From Chitinophaga barathri (GTDB lineage: Bacteria > Bacteroidota > Bacteroidia > Chitinophagales > Chitinophagaceae): a DNA stretch of 64,000 nucleotides. This document shows positions 50,375 through 59,231 of the stretch, in pieces. The stretch is from NCBI RefSeq assembly GCF_003807585.1, contig NZ_RMBX01000015.1:1-64000 (forward strand), read 5' to 3'. Made by a program: the position numbers and the translations under genes. Each line of letters begins with the position of its first letter. Positions within the stretch are counted from its first letter, which is position 1. The notes below the pieces were generated by a model. That model was not told the DNA's origin. It saw only the letters and a list, made by a program, of their open reading frames with translations, and made no database searches.

Positions 50375-50929
50375 TTAGTGGCCTGGCTTAGGACTGGCAA
50401 ATTCCTGGCTCCAGAAGTTGCCTACTTTGGCTACGCCCATCTCCGTAAATTTACTGTTCATAAGCACCTTGCAGTGGGTAGGGCTTTTATAGAAACCGTC
50501 CACCAGGGTTTTTTCGGAGAGGATGCCCAGCGCGATGTTTTCGCCCCAGGCGAGCCAGCTGTAACCCATGCGGCTGATGCGTTTGCCGGCGGTGTTGCCC
50601 TGGAGGTCGTTGTGAGAGAAGTAGCTGTTCCTGTCCATATCCTGGCTGTGAAGATAGGCGGCCCTTTCCAGCGACTTGTTCCACCGGATGGGTGGCGCGG
50701 GAGCCATAAAAGTATCTCCGCACTGGCAGCCTTTAGCCCTTACATCGTTCACCAAAGACAGCAGGAGCGCGGCATCCACAGGGTTGTTCATCAAAAAGGT
50801 GGTGTCTCCAATGGGCTCGGGCGGTGGCGGTGTGTAAACAGTTAATGGTTCTTTACTACAGGCTACACACGCGAGCAGCCATACGCATACGGCGGTCCTG
50901 ACCGCAGGACGTACGAATCGTAAAATCAT
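50375..50929 (-). CDS. CAP-domain lipoprotein (SCP/PR-1-like) B
   Basis: A 184-residue paralog of the protein at 49595. It has a lipobox-like VACS near residue 24, a Pro-rich spacer (YTPPPPEPIG), and a CAP domain with KGCQCG, AAYLHSQDMDRNSYFSHND, YSWLAWGENIALG and PTHCKVLMNSKFTEMGVAK. Tandem arrangement implies duplication. The 237-base gap between them contains no other gene, so each may have its own promoter. Confidence 0.87.
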   Translation of the reverse strand: MILRFVRPAVRTAVCVWLLACVACSKEPLTVYTPPPPEPIGDTTFLMNNPVDAALLLSLVNDVRAKGCQCGDTFMAPAPPIRWNKSLERAAYLHSQDMDRNSYFSHNDLQGNTAGKRISRMGYSWLAWGENIALGILSEKTLVDGFYKSPTHCKVLMNSKFTEMGVAKVGNFWSQEFASPKPGH

Positions 50930-51356
50930 TGTCTTTTAATGATTAAATGGTGAACAATAAAGCTGGCTTTCGGAAGGCTACGGATAAAAGTATTGACAGG
51001 TTGGGGTCAGGATGATGAATGAACGGCTGTTCATAAGTATGGAGGTTGCAAAGATAATTTATCAGTCCCGGATTTTACGCCTTTCCGCATGTAAAATTAC
51101 TGTTAACACATTGAATGTTAATGGTTTGTAAATTGTCTTCACAGGTACCGGGAGGTAATTTCAATAAAGCCGGTCTGATGGTACTGCTGTTTCCCCGGTA
51201 AACATACTATTGATGCGAAAACAAATATATAAACTTTTTATACAACGTAAAAATTTATATGTCATGAGAAAGTAGAGAATATAAGGACCGAAATTCCATT
51301 CTTCAGAACATTGGTCGTATTTTTATTCGCTGTTATATTAATTTGAAACTATATTA
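50930..51356. other. Non-coding AT-rich divergent region
   Basis: About 427 bases between divergent genes. A TTG at 51311 and a TAATTTG at 51339-51345 before the gene at 51357 are a weak promoter candidate (spacing too long). Nothing else was recognised. Confidence 0.4.
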
Positions 51357-51932
51357 ATGAAACACACTGTTACTACCTTGTATGCTCCGATATGGTTAAT
51401 CCCGTTGTTGTTAATCATTATCTCATGCCATCAGGCAGCCCCTGCAAAACAAACCGCTCAGGCCATGAAACCTTTGACGGACTCAACCGTCTTAACAAAA
51501 GATTCCGTGGTGGAAGACTTCTCTGAAGAGGAGCTTTGGCAGGAATGTTACGTGGTGGTGGCGGACACCGGGATGGATTATTACGCCCTGCGCGGCATGC
51601 TGGACGGGGTGAAAGCCATTACAGGCCAGGAAATAGATACTTTGGGCCGGTATTATGACGCGGCGAAAGACAGCGTGATCCTCCCCGTAGATGATGAAGA
51701 CGAAATGTGGGCCGGCGCTTATTATCCCCGTTGGGCGATAGGCCCCTCAGGCAGCATCGAATACCTGGATATCTACCGTAAACACGAGGATACTTCTTCC
51801 AGTATGCTGGCTGCGGTAGCCGGGCTTTTCGTTGAAAAGCGGGAAGCCGATTCCACCGCTGAGCTGATCCGCAAACAATATAACAAAGCCTGGGTGATGA
51901 AAACGCAGGTTTACATGGGCTGTATGCATTAA
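51357..51932 (+). CDS. Lipoprotein-like hypothetical protein (191 residues)
   Basis: It has a hydrophobic N-terminus and a probable lipobox (IIISC near residue 24), followed by an acidic soluble domain. Features are WQECYVVVADTGMDYYALRGML, a possible calcium-like acidic run (PVDDEDE), and a C-terminal YMGCMH. I recognise no family. The next gene (DUF4241) starts nine bases later, so they are probably co-transcribed. Confidence 0.65.
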   Translation: MKHTVTTLYAPIWLIPLLLIIISCHQAAPAKQTAQAMKPLTDSTVLTKDSVVEDFSEEELWQECYVVVADTGMDYYALRGMLDGVKAITGQEIDTLGRYYDAAKDSVILPVDDEDEMWAGAYYPRWAIGPSGSIEYLDIYRKHEDTSSSMLAAVAGLFVEKREADSTAELIRKQYNKAWVMKTQVYMGCMH

Positions 51933-51941
51933 CCACACCGG

Positions 51942-52628
51942 ATGAAGTTCTTCAACAAGATATGGAGCCGGTACAGGGAAAAAGTACCGGCCGCCGTCAA
52001 CCGCGATTTTTGCAAGTTCTTTAAAATGGACGAAGTGAACGGCATGCGGCTGGAGAAACGGTTCATCGGGAAACTGCACCTGCCGCGGGGTTTTATTGTA
52101 GCCTGCGACCCTCTGCTGGGGCTGCATGATACATTTCCTTTTTCGAGGAAAGTGCCGCCGGGCGAATATCCCGCCACCATGCTAATGGCCCGCTCTGGTT
52201 TCAGCCGCCGGAATGCTTTGCTGCTACTGAAATTCAAAGATCAGCAGCCGGCCAGCTTCAAACTGGCCAAACTTCCGGGCCAAACGGGCCGCTTTACCGG
52301 CAGCCACGGCTTTTTTGGTTTCACCGCGGACGCCGGCATCGGCTGCGTCTGCGACGCCTATACGCAGAAACACTACAATAACTACCTGGAGCGTTTTTTT
52401 AAAGATCACCCGGAAGGAAATATTTACGATTCGCTCTTCAACAGGACGTTTGCCCGGAAGGCGCGCGGGGAGGAACAGCTGTTTTACAACTTTTACCTGC
52501 CAACCCATCCGCAGCTGAATGTGATCATGTTCCATACCGGCTATGGCGACGGTATTTATCCCGCTTACTGGGGTATCGGGGAAGACGGAACGGTTTGCAG
52601 CCTGGTGATCGATTTCATTGTTTTATAA
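51942..52628 (+). CDS. DUF4241 protein
   Basis: A 228-residue soluble protein. The family core is readable: CDPLLGLHDTFPFSRKVPPGEYPATM, GFTADAGIGCVCD and FHTGYGDGIYPAYWGIGEDG with VCSLVIDFIVL. Its function is unknown. DUF4241 proteins occur in many bacteria, often near toxin-like or effector-like genes; no such gene is next to it here. The stop at 52628 lies 11 bases before the next ATG. Confidence 0.75.
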   Translation: MKFFNKIWSRYREKVPAAVNRDFCKFFKMDEVNGMRLEKRFIGKLHLPRGFIVACDPLLGLHDTFPFSRKVPPGEYPATMLMARSGFSRRNALLLLKFKDQQPASFKLAKLPGQTGRFTGSHGFFGFTADAGIGCVCDAYTQKHYNNYLERFFKDHPEGNIYDSLFNRTFARKARGEEQLFYNFYLPTHPQLNVIMFHTGYGDGIYPAYWGIGEDGTVCSLVIDFIVL

Positions 52629-52638
52629 AATCATCTAT

Positions 52639-53247
52639 ATGCCCGCTTTAAAACAAATACTCACGCTCGCGGCCTGTTTATTCGGCGCCGCAGCTTTTGC
52701 ACAGCAAAAGAACCTGAAAGAAGGGGATATCATTTTCCAGACCGACATTTCCCCGCAATGCAAAGCGATCGAGCTTGCCACGCATTCCAAATTCAGTCAT
52801 TGCGGTCTTGTTTTTAAGCAAGACGGGCGCTGGATGGTGTTTGAAGCGGTGCAGCCGGTAAGCATTACCACCTTCGAAGAGTGGACCATGCGGAACAACC
52901 GGCATTACGTGGTGAAACGCCTTAAAGCGGATTCGGTTATCACGCCTGAGGTAGTGGCAAAAATGAAAGAAGAAGGCAAAAAATATCTCGGCAAAAACTA
53001 CGACAGTTACTTCGGATGGTCGGATGAAAGTATATATTGTTCGGAGCTGGTGTGGAAGATCTATTATTCTACAACCGGCCTTGAGGTTGGAAAACTGAAA
53101 CCGATGCGCGAATACGATCTTAGTCATCCGCTTGTGAAAGCCACCATGAAAGAACGTTATGGGAACAAAGTACCGCTGGATGAAAAAATGGTCTCTCCCG
53201 GCGTTATTTACGATAGCCCTTTACTGGTAACAGTTATAGAGCAATAA
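52639..53247 (+). CDS. YiiX/YebB-like permuted papain-fold cysteine hydrolase
   Basis: A 202-residue protein with a signal peptide (TLAACLFGAAAFAQ). The NlpC/P60-related permuted fold shows GDIIFQTD, THSKFSHCGLVF and the likely catalytic IYCSELVWK cysteine and KIYYST region. Family proteins are thought to act as amidases or peptidases on envelope substrates. It follows the DUF4241 gene directly. I start at the ATG at 52639; an earlier in-frame start adds 7 residues before the signal. Confidence 0.8.
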   Translation: MPALKQILTLAACLFGAAAFAQQKNLKEGDIIFQTDISPQCKAIELATHSKFSHCGLVFKQDGRWMVFEAVQPVSITTFEEWTMRNNRHYVVKRLKADSVITPEVVAKMKEEGKKYLGKNYDSYFGWSDESIYCSELVWKIYYSTTGLEVGKLKPMREYDLSHPLVKATMKERYGNKVPLDEKMVSPGVIYDSPLLVTVIEQ

Positions 53248-53350
53248 AGAGCGGTCTTACGCAAATGTTTTTCACCCAGGGAAAGTGATGTATCAATAGT
53301 GCTTTATCAACACAAATGCCTTTCGTTTGTTATCCAGTAAAAACAATCTC

Positions 53351-54049
53351 ATGAAACAGCACCATATCATGATGCTTGCGGGAGCGCTGGTTTTTGCGGC
53401 CTGCCAGAACAGTACAAAAACCGCCGGCAAGGACAGCACGGAGGTAATACAAACATCTCCCGCCGAAGGTTATTACGAAGCCAGTCTTGCGGCAGCTTCC
53501 AGCCCCGGAAGACTGATCGGCCTCACCCTTCGCCCCACGAACGACGTGGAAATGACAACAGATTATCTCAACGCCACACCAGAAATAATACAGATGGGCA
53601 ACTGGTCCACACTGGATAGCGGGAAAATATTCATCACGCTCGTTACCGTGGGAAGCGGCAACCCTGATAAGGATACGCTGATCTTCCGGCAGGATGGCGA
53701 AAGCCTACGGTATACCGGTACGGATTACGGCACGGACGGTCTTACGCTCACGAAAAAAGAAAAACCAGCCCCTGCGAACAAAGAACTGGTGGTATGGGTG
53801 AAGGCGGAAGAAGAGTGCGACCGCGGACCGGGCTTTGGCAAAACCAAATGTTACCAGGTGCAGTACGGTGATAAAATGATGGGTGAAACCTGGGACAAAC
53901 TGATGGAGCCCATCGAAGGATTTACTTTTGAAAAGGGAAACATCTACAAGCTCAGGGTAAATCGCATCCCCCGCGACCCGAAGATCCAGGATGTAGGTGC
54001 GTATGAATACAAGCTGGTGGAAGTGGTCTCAAAGGAAAAGGCGAAATGA
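53351..54049 (+). CDS. NlpE-like and DUF4377 lipoprotein
   Basis: A 232-residue lipoprotein (lipobox ALVFAAC). The N-terminal half has the NlpE copper-resistance/stress-sensor style (GYYEASLAAASSPGRLIGLTLRP). The C-terminal half has the DUF4377 pattern: a Cys in VKAEEECDRG, one in GKTKCYQVQYG, then IEGFTFEKGNIYKLRVNRI. NlpE-type proteins signal outer-membrane stress. I start at the ATG at 53351, which gives a normal signal. A terminator follows at 54071. Confidence 0.75.
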   Translation: MKQHHIMMLAGALVFAACQNSTKTAGKDSTEVIQTSPAEGYYEASLAAASSPGRLIGLTLRPTNDVEMTTDYLNATPEIIQMGNWSTLDSGKIFITLVTVGSGNPDKDTLIFRQDGESLRYTGTDYGTDGLTLTKKEKPAPANKELVVWVKAEEECDRGPGFGKTKCYQVQYGDKMMGETWDKLMEPIEGFTFEKGNIYKLRVNRIPRDPKIQDVGAYEYKLVEVVSKEKAK

Positions 54050-54070
54050 TTTCCGGCATAAGACTATTTG

Positions 54071-54097
54071 AAGGAGGCGAAGCAGCCTCCTTTTTTT
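54071..54097 (+). terminator. Rho-independent terminator
   Basis: AAGGAGGC (54071-54078) pairs with GCCTCCTT (54085-54092), then T run. Confidence 0.9.
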
Positions 54098-54159
54098 GTG
54101 CCCGGTATCCAAAACAGTAGCCGACATAAGGCCAAAGCCGGGAGCAGCCCCATGGCTAT

Positions 54160-54753
54160 TTATTCATGCCATAGGCTCTGAAACTCCGGCTTGTGGAAAA
54201 ATCCGAACCAGAAAGCGAACTGTTCATTTTCCAGCAATCCCAGCCTGGACACGATCGCCAGCGCGAAAGCCGTACCAGCCGCGCCATTGGCAGTGATCAC
54301 CTGGTCCGTCGTAACCGCCGGTTTATTGACATAATTTGTTTCGCCTTTATACTCCGGCACTGCTTCTTTCAGTAATCCAAGGTCGTTGCTGGTATGCGGT
54401 ATATTGTCCAGGATGCCCTGGCTGGCGAGGTAAAGCGTGGCGTCGCAGATGGCGGCCAGCAGTTTGCCTTTGCGTAGCACATCCTGGATAAAGGGGCTTA
54501 TCTCGCGGTTTTTCCCTTCGGCCCAGGCGGCGCCTCCGGGAAGGATCACGATGTCCGCAAGGGTTGCATCCAGCTCCGCCAGGGACAGCTGCGGGATCAC
54601 CTGGAGATTGGCGGCGGATATCACGGCTTTGCCGTCAATCGAAAAGGGGCGGACCTCATATTCGGAGAACTGCTGTAACGAAGCGGCAGCCAGCGCGGGC
54701 TCCCAGTCGGAATAGCCGTTGAAGACGAAGAGATAACAGGTTTTGTTTTTCAT
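54160..54753 (-). CDS. DJ-1/PfpI-family protein
   Basis: A 197-residue protein. The conserved Glu is E18 in SDWEPALAAA, and the nucleophile elbow is AAICDATLYLA with C103. The Gly-rich GGAAWAEGKN loop is also typical. DJ-1/PfpI proteins include glyoxalases, proteases and chaperone-like enzymes; this one is of unknown specificity. I start at the ATG at 54753 (KNKTCYLFVFNGYSDWEPA). Confidence 0.85.
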   Translation of the reverse strand: MKNKTCYLFVFNGYSDWEPALAAASLQQFSEYEVRPFSIDGKAVISAANLQVIPQLSLAELDATLADIVILPGGAAWAEGKNREISPFIQDVLRKGKLLAAICDATLYLASQGILDNIPHTSNDLGLLKEAVPEYKGETNYVNKPAVTTDQVITANGAAGTAFALAIVSRLGLLENEQFAFWFGFFHKPEFQSLWHE

Positions 54754-54870
54754 GATCGTTGTGCATTTAAGAGGTGAGGATACAAAGATCATGCGGGGGA
54801 TTGACAGCAGTGTGTCAGCAGAAAAATGGGGGCGAGAGAATTTTTAACGGAACGGAAATGAGGAAACTCA

Positions 54871-54900
54871 TTGTCTTTTTCGGCATAATGCGCTAACTTG
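54871..54900 (+). promoter_or_regulatory. Promoter of the 43-codon membrane protein
   Basis: TTG at 54871-54873 and TAACTTG at 54894-54900 (one base short of TANNTTTG) are 20 bases apart. The ATG is at 54930. Confidence 0.45.
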
Positions 54901-54929
54901 CCCCTTGAAATATCTAAAAACTGTATATC

Positions 54930-55061
54930 ATGCTGACGACTGTATTACTCAACTCTACTTATGAGATCGGCAATAAGATCGGCCACTACGGCACCTGGTT
55001 CTGTATTATCATTTTTGGCGCCATGTTCCTGTACGCCATGGTGAAGTACGTAAAACGCTAA
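54930..55061 (+). CDS. Small single-helix membrane protein (43 residues)
   Basis: A short ORF with an N-terminal polar part (TTVLLNSTYEIGNKIGHYGT) and one membrane helix (WFCIIIFGAMFLYAMVKYV), ending KR. A promoter-like pair lies upstream and a strong terminator follows at 55088-55122. This independent transcription-unit architecture supports a real gene. Function is unknown. Confidence 0.7.
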   Translation: MLTTVLLNSTYEIGNKIGHYGTWFCIIIFGAMFLYAMVKYVKR

Positions 55062-55087
55062 TTTAAACTTACTCTAAGATATTACTG

Positions 55088-55122
55088 GCTGTCCCGACTA
55101 AGTGTCGGGACGGCTTTTTTTA
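55088..55122 (+). terminator. Rho-independent terminator of the small membrane protein gene
   Basis: GTCCCGAC (55091-55098) pairs with GTCGGGAC (55104-55111), extended by GC and GU pairs, followed by seven T. Confidence 0.92.
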
Positions 55123-55134
55123 TTGCCCTAAAGA

Positions 55135-56277
55135 TTAGAATGCTTCCGATACAGAAAGGTAAAACCCGCTCTGCCGCTTCTCTCCCGCTCTTTTTTCACC
55201 CCAGCCATAATCCAGCCGGATGGTAAGGCGGGTATGTTTGTCGTAGAAATAACGGATGCCCAGCCCGTAGTTGGGCTTTAGCTTGTCCAGGGCGAAATCG
55301 CGGTTGGAGAAAACCATGCCGGTGCCGGCAAACCCAGCCACCGCAAAGGTCGGGTGCATATCGATAAACCACATGTTGATATGCATTTTGGGGTCGATGT
55401 AGTAGCGGTATTCAGCTTGTGCCGCCAGGTAGTTCTGGTCCCGGTAGCGGCCGGTGTAGTATCCGCGCATAATATTATCGTTGCCCATTTCGGGCAGGAG
55501 GTAAAAAGGAAGGGTGTTGCCCTGGAGAGATTGCCCGTATCCGTTCAACCCTAATGTGCTCCGCTGCGAGATACGGAAAAACTGGCTGGCCTTGGCTTCT
55601 ATCCGCCAAAGCGGGTGTTTGCTCAGGAAACTTGGAGCGTAAGCGGCATTCAGGCGTACGTAGGTGCCGAGGGTACAGTAGTTCTGGTTGTCCCGGTTGT
55701 CGTAGATGGCCGTTACACCGAGGAAGGTGGCATATCCGCCTTCTTTGTCCACGAGGGTTTCCGTGGGGTAAATGCCTTTGTCCTCGTCCTGCGTGAATAC
55801 ATCGTGCTGGTACTGTACAGAAAGACCGGCGTAGAAATGGCTGGTGACGCGTCTTTCCACCTCCGCGACAACTTTATACCGTTTGTTGCCCACCAGCGAG
55901 CGGTCCGAATAATGCGTGGTATCGCCGAGCCCGTAGAAATAAACGGGGAAATCGTGGTACCGGAGATTGGTTTTGATATGCCAGTCGTTATTCCTCGTCC
56001 AGTTATCGGTACGCAGATCTATTTTGAACTGTTTGTTTGTGGTAAAGGTAGCGAGCAGGCTGGCGGTGGAGTTCCTGGTAAAAGGAGAGGGATTTTTTTT
56101 GTCCCCGTAATAAGAATAAAGCGCTGCAACTCCCAGTTCCAGGCCCTTTTCGGGGGAAAAACCGAGTACGGGCAAGGGGAACAGGCTGTTTTTTCGATGG
56201 GCGAGGAGGGAATCCTGCGCCTTTAAACCGGAGCTTGCCAACACGCACAGAGAGAGAGCCGAGATCGCTTTACGCAT
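55135..56277 (-). CDS. Outer-membrane surface-antigen (BamA/TamA-type) barrel protein
   Basis: A 380-residue protein. It has a signal peptide (about 1-20, SSGLKAQ). A Bac_surface_Ag barrel follows: LPVLGFSPEKGLELGVAALYSYY opens it, with 14-16 strands ending in SGFYLSVSEAF. The POTRA repeats of full BamA or TamA are missing, so it is the barrel only. A role in outer-membrane biogenesis or as a porin-like protein is possible. I start at the ATG at 56277. Confidence 0.85.
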   Translation of the reverse strand: MRKAISALSLCVLASSGLKAQDSLLAHRKNSLFPLPVLGFSPEKGLELGVAALYSYYGDKKNPSPFTRNSTASLLATFTTNKQFKIDLRTDNWTRNNDWHIKTNLRYHDFPVYFYGLGDTTHYSDRSLVGNKRYKVVAEVERRVTSHFYAGLSVQYQHDVFTQDEDKGIYPTETLVDKEGGYATFLGVTAIYDNRDNQNYCTLGTYVRLNAAYAPSFLSKHPLWRIEAKASQFFRISQRSTLGLNGYGQSLQGNTLPFYLLPEMGNDNIMRGYYTGRYRDQNYLAAQAEYRYYIDPKMHINMWFIDMHPTFAVAGFAGTGMVFSNRDFALDKLKPNYGLGIRYFYDKHTRLTIRLDYGWGEKRAGEKRQSGFYLSVSEAF

Positions 56278-56414
56278 AGGGTCGCAATATGCAAAAATTT
56301 TCTTGACCGGCAATGTGTTGTTTTATTGTGCTATTTACGGTTGTTTAACATAAATATTTGTTAAAATAGCATCATTTTCGAAGATTTTTTTGAACTTGAA
56401 CTACTGCAACCAAA

Positions 56415-56885
56415 TCAATGATTTCTGCCGCGGAAGAAACCCGCAACAATATTTACAACGAACCCGATCTGGCCAGCCAGAAAAATCAACAGGGAGGCTG
56501 TCACAAACCAGGGCAGGAATTGTAGCCGCATCACGGCAAGCTCAGAATAATTATTATAGTCGAAATACCGCCTTGGCATTCCGGGCTCCGGCTCATAATG
56601 GTAGCCGCTCATGACAATGAACGTAAGCGGTAACAATACCAGGCTGAAAATATGAAATATCTGCAGCCACCGCCATTGTCTGAACCATGAAGTGGTTGTA
56701 TATAACCCCGCTTCCATGACCAGGAAAATGGCATACGCCCAGGCCAGGTGGGAAAGGGCTATAACGAAATAGGTATCGTGAAGATGTATATCTATTGCAC
56801 TGTTGGCGACTTGAAGCTGCCCGAGGATAACGACAATTGCAGCAATAATGAGCAACTGAATATCAGGCCGGGATAAATATTTCAT
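56415..56885 (-). CDS. Four-helix membrane protein with a cytochrome-oxidase subunit I-like motif
   Basis: A 156-residue protein with about four membrane helices. Its segment DIHLHDTYFVIALSHLAW resembles the DxxxHDTYxVxAHxH region of heme-copper oxidase subunit I, but the remaining heme and copper ligands are missing. It is probably a separate small membrane family, not an active oxidase. It begins 14 bases after the NAMPT gene on the same strand. Function is unknown. Confidence 0.6.
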   Translation of the reverse strand: MKYLSRPDIQLLIIAAIVVILGQLQVANSAIDIHLHDTYFVIALSHLAWAYAIFLVMEAGLYTTTSWFRQWRWLQIFHIFSLVLLPLTFIVMSGYHYEPEPGMPRRYFDYNNYSELAVMRLQFLPWFVTASLLIFLAGQIGFVVNIVAGFFRGRNH

Positions 56886-56899
56886 AGCACACTAATATA

Positions 56900-58309
56900 C
56901 TACAAAGCCGCCAGTTTCCTGATATCCTCAAACCGCTGATCTTTCATCACTTTCCCGTTCTCAAACACTGTTTGGAGGATGTCTTTAGCATCAGGGTTTT
57001 CCGCCTGGGGTAAGGTTTTGAACCCATCGGCGTCTTTTACCAGCTTCAGTTTTCCCGCTTTGGATTTTTTAAACGAAGTACGCAGGTTGCCTTCGGCGTC
57101 CATTTCAACGGGGGACTTATAAACATCCACGCTTTCGCCGTTTATTTCAGCATAAGAACATTTCAGGGCAAACTCCTGCGTGTCCCTGTTCACACGCTGC
57201 AGCAGCGCACCGCCCATGCCCAGCACCAGGTTTTCCGCGCTCACGCCCGCCTGTTTCAACGCTTCGTATATCTCGGGAATGGAGGCGTAGCTGATCCCGT
57301 CTCCCTGTATCACGCGCACCTGCGGCGGCAAGACGTTATATCCTTTTTCGTTGATGGTATAACCGAATTTGCCCATCAGGATCTTAAACACTTCAAGCAA
57401 AGTACGCACGGGATCGCCGGAATCCGGGCGGATCACCAGCGTGCCTTTCCTCGCCAATATTTGTTCCTTCAGCTGCGTGCCCCAATATTCGGAGCAGGCG
57501 CGGAAAATGTTGTAGGAATCGGATACGCAGGCGATGGTGCCTTCGGGAAAGGTATCCAGCACATGTTTGAAGATGGCCGCTTCGCCTTCCTCTCCCAGCA
57601 GCGTAACGATGGAATGTTCCGTAGCCGGGATGGAAAGCCCGGGCGCGGTAGCGGCATGATAATACCGTTTCGCAAAAGTGGATGCCACCAATGTATCGCT
57701 GCCACTGAAGTTCACCAGGTGCGCGCTTCCGCCGATACCCGCGCCTTCCACCGAACTTGCGCCGCGAAAGCCAAAGTCATTCAATACGAGGTCTATCCCC
57801 TGCAAAGACGCCTCGCTGGCGGTAGACAGGTAATATTGTTTCACTACTTTTTTGATCTCCCGCGACAGCGTAGCCACCGTACAGGGATACCAGACCTGCA
57901 TCAGCAATGTTTCCAGGAAATTTGTAAGCCAGTAACAGGCAGGGTCTGTGTTCTCGATGGTCATCAGCACATTTTTCACAGGTACCACGGTGCCTTCGGG
58001 CACAGCGCGGATCTTCACCGGCAAATGCCCGCTATGTTTCTTAAGGATATATTCAAATCGTGAAGGATCGTACACATCGTTTCTGCCAAACACTTCAGGC
58101 AGCATCTCTCCCGCTTCGCGGATTTTTTCCGCGGTGATCACGGGCCCTTCGAGGTATGCTTTCAGGAAATATTGCAGGCCGTAAAAAACCGTTTCTTCAA
58201 ATCGGCCTCCCCTGCTCTCGAGGTAAGAGTAGATATGTGAAGTGCCGGGAACATAAAGTTTGTGATGGGAGTATTTGTAAGCATCCGCCAGTAAAATGAT
58301 GTTCTCCAT
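56900..58309 (-). CDS. nadV: Nicotinamide phosphoribosyltransferase (NAMPT/NadV)
   Basis: A 469-residue enzyme that makes nicotinamide mononucleotide from nicotinamide and PRPP. Family blocks are ADAYKYSHHKLYVPGT near the N-terminus, LVLNDFGFRGASSVEGAGIG (with the Asp that selects nicotinamide), SIPATEHSIVTLLGE with the phosphate-accepting His, and IRPDSGDPVRTLL. This is a NAD salvage route independent of NadD. It lies 211 bases downstream of the NrtR-like gene, which is a plausible regulator. Confidence 0.95.
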   Translation of the reverse strand: MENIILLADAYKYSHHKLYVPGTSHIYSYLESRGGRFEETVFYGLQYFLKAYLEGPVITAEKIREAGEMLPEVFGRNDVYDPSRFEYILKKHSGHLPVKIRAVPEGTVVPVKNVLMTIENTDPACYWLTNFLETLLMQVWYPCTVATLSREIKKVVKQYYLSTASEASLQGIDLVLNDFGFRGASSVEGAGIGGSAHLVNFSGSDTLVASTFAKRYYHAATAPGLSIPATEHSIVTLLGEEGEAAIFKHVLDTFPEGTIACVSDSYNIFRACSEYWGTQLKEQILARKGTLVIRPDSGDPVRTLLEVFKILMGKFGYTINEKGYNVLPPQVRVIQGDGISYASIPEIYEALKQAGVSAENLVLGMGGALLQRVNRDTQEFALKCSYAEINGESVDVYKSPVEMDAEGNLRTSFKKSKAGKLKLVKDADGFKTLPQAENPDAKDILQTVFENGKVMKDQRFEDIRKLAAL

Positions 58310-58442
58310 ATGCTTTTGAAGGTTAGCCTTTACGAATGTAAGGCATCAGGCCGAACTTACGTGCATTACCTGCCCTCCAAATGCATGAAATTCAATACAG
58401 ATAATCGTTTAGGTGTATGTATAACCTCTTTTACGTATTTAA

Positions 58443-58490
58443 TACACAAACTTTTGACATTTTACTTTAATGCAATATATTATTTGTGTA
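58443..58490. promoter_or_regulatory. Candidate NrtR-type operator region upstream of NAMPT
   Basis: TACACAAA (58443-58450) and TTTGTGTA (58483-58490) are perfect inverse repeats 32 bases apart in the AT-rich gap before NAMPT. This gap is where the regulator encoded next door could bind. The arms do not match any exact NrtR site I recall, so this is tentative. Confidence 0.3.
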
Positions 58491-58520
58491 AAATAAATGC
58501 AAAAATTGATAATCAATATA

Positions 58521-59213
58521 TTAAGAGAAAATCTCGATGTAGCCGTTTTTTTGCTTCAATTCCTGGAACTTCTGCCGGTTGAAGCTATATAATTGAGCCG
58601 GACGGCCTTGTAAAGGATGTTTCAATTTTTCCTGCTGAACGCTCAGCAGACCCAGTGAATGCATTTTTTTCTGAAAGTTCCGGCGGTCTATCTGGCGGTT
58701 ATACACCCATTCATAGAGTTTTTCCAGCTCTGAAACGGGGAATTTGGGATCCAGTAGCTCAAAGGCCAGCGGTTCGGAACGGAGGCGTGTGCGGAGATGC
58801 TCGATGGCGCCGGCGATCACGTCCGCATGGTCGAAGGCGGTGGCGGGAAGTTCTTTTACGGAATACCAGCGTGCTTCTTTGTTGCCGGCTCCTAAAATGA
58901 GTTTGGAGGTGGAGGGTTTCACCAGCCCGAGATGCGCCACGCAAAGGATACGCCCGCGGGGATCACGCTCCGGGTGGCCCCAGGTGCGCATCTGCTCCAG
59001 GTAATTCACTTTCAGCCCGGTTTCGTCGCGGATCTCGCGGTGTACGGCATCTTCAAGCGGCTCGTCGTTATGGACAAAACCGCCCGGAAGGCCCCATTTG
59101 AAGATATGCGGAGGTATGCTGCGTTTGCTGAGCAGCACCATCATTCCTTCTTTTGACGAAAATCGCAATACTACGGCATCTGCCGTCACCCTGATATGTT
59201 GATGAACTGGCAA
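58521..59213 (-). CDS. NrtR-like Nudix/winged-helix regulator
   Basis: A 230-residue protein. The N-terminal Nudix domain has GGFVHNDEPLEDAVHREIRDETG in the Nudix-box position: G, REI, DET are present, while the usual EE of REUxEE is replaced (REIRDE). A C-terminal winged helix (about 150-230) follows. NrtR regulators bind ADP-ribose-type ligands and control NAD genes. Here it precedes NAMPT on the same strand. The annotated start is TTG; no closer ATG exists upstream of the Nudix core. Confidence 0.85.
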   Translation of the reverse strand: MPVHQHIRVTADAVVLRFSSKEGMMVLLSKRSIPPHIFKWGLPGGFVHNDEPLEDAVHREIRDETGLKVNYLEQMRTWGHPERDPRGRILCVAHLGLVKPSTSKLILGAGNKEARWYSVKELPATAFDHADVIAGAIEHLRTRLRSEPLAFELLDPKFPVSELEKLYEWVYNRQIDRRNFQKKMHSLGLLSVQQEKLKHPLQGRPAQLYSFNRQKFQELKQKNGYIEIFS

Positions 59214-59231
59214 GGGATAAAATTTTAGGGA

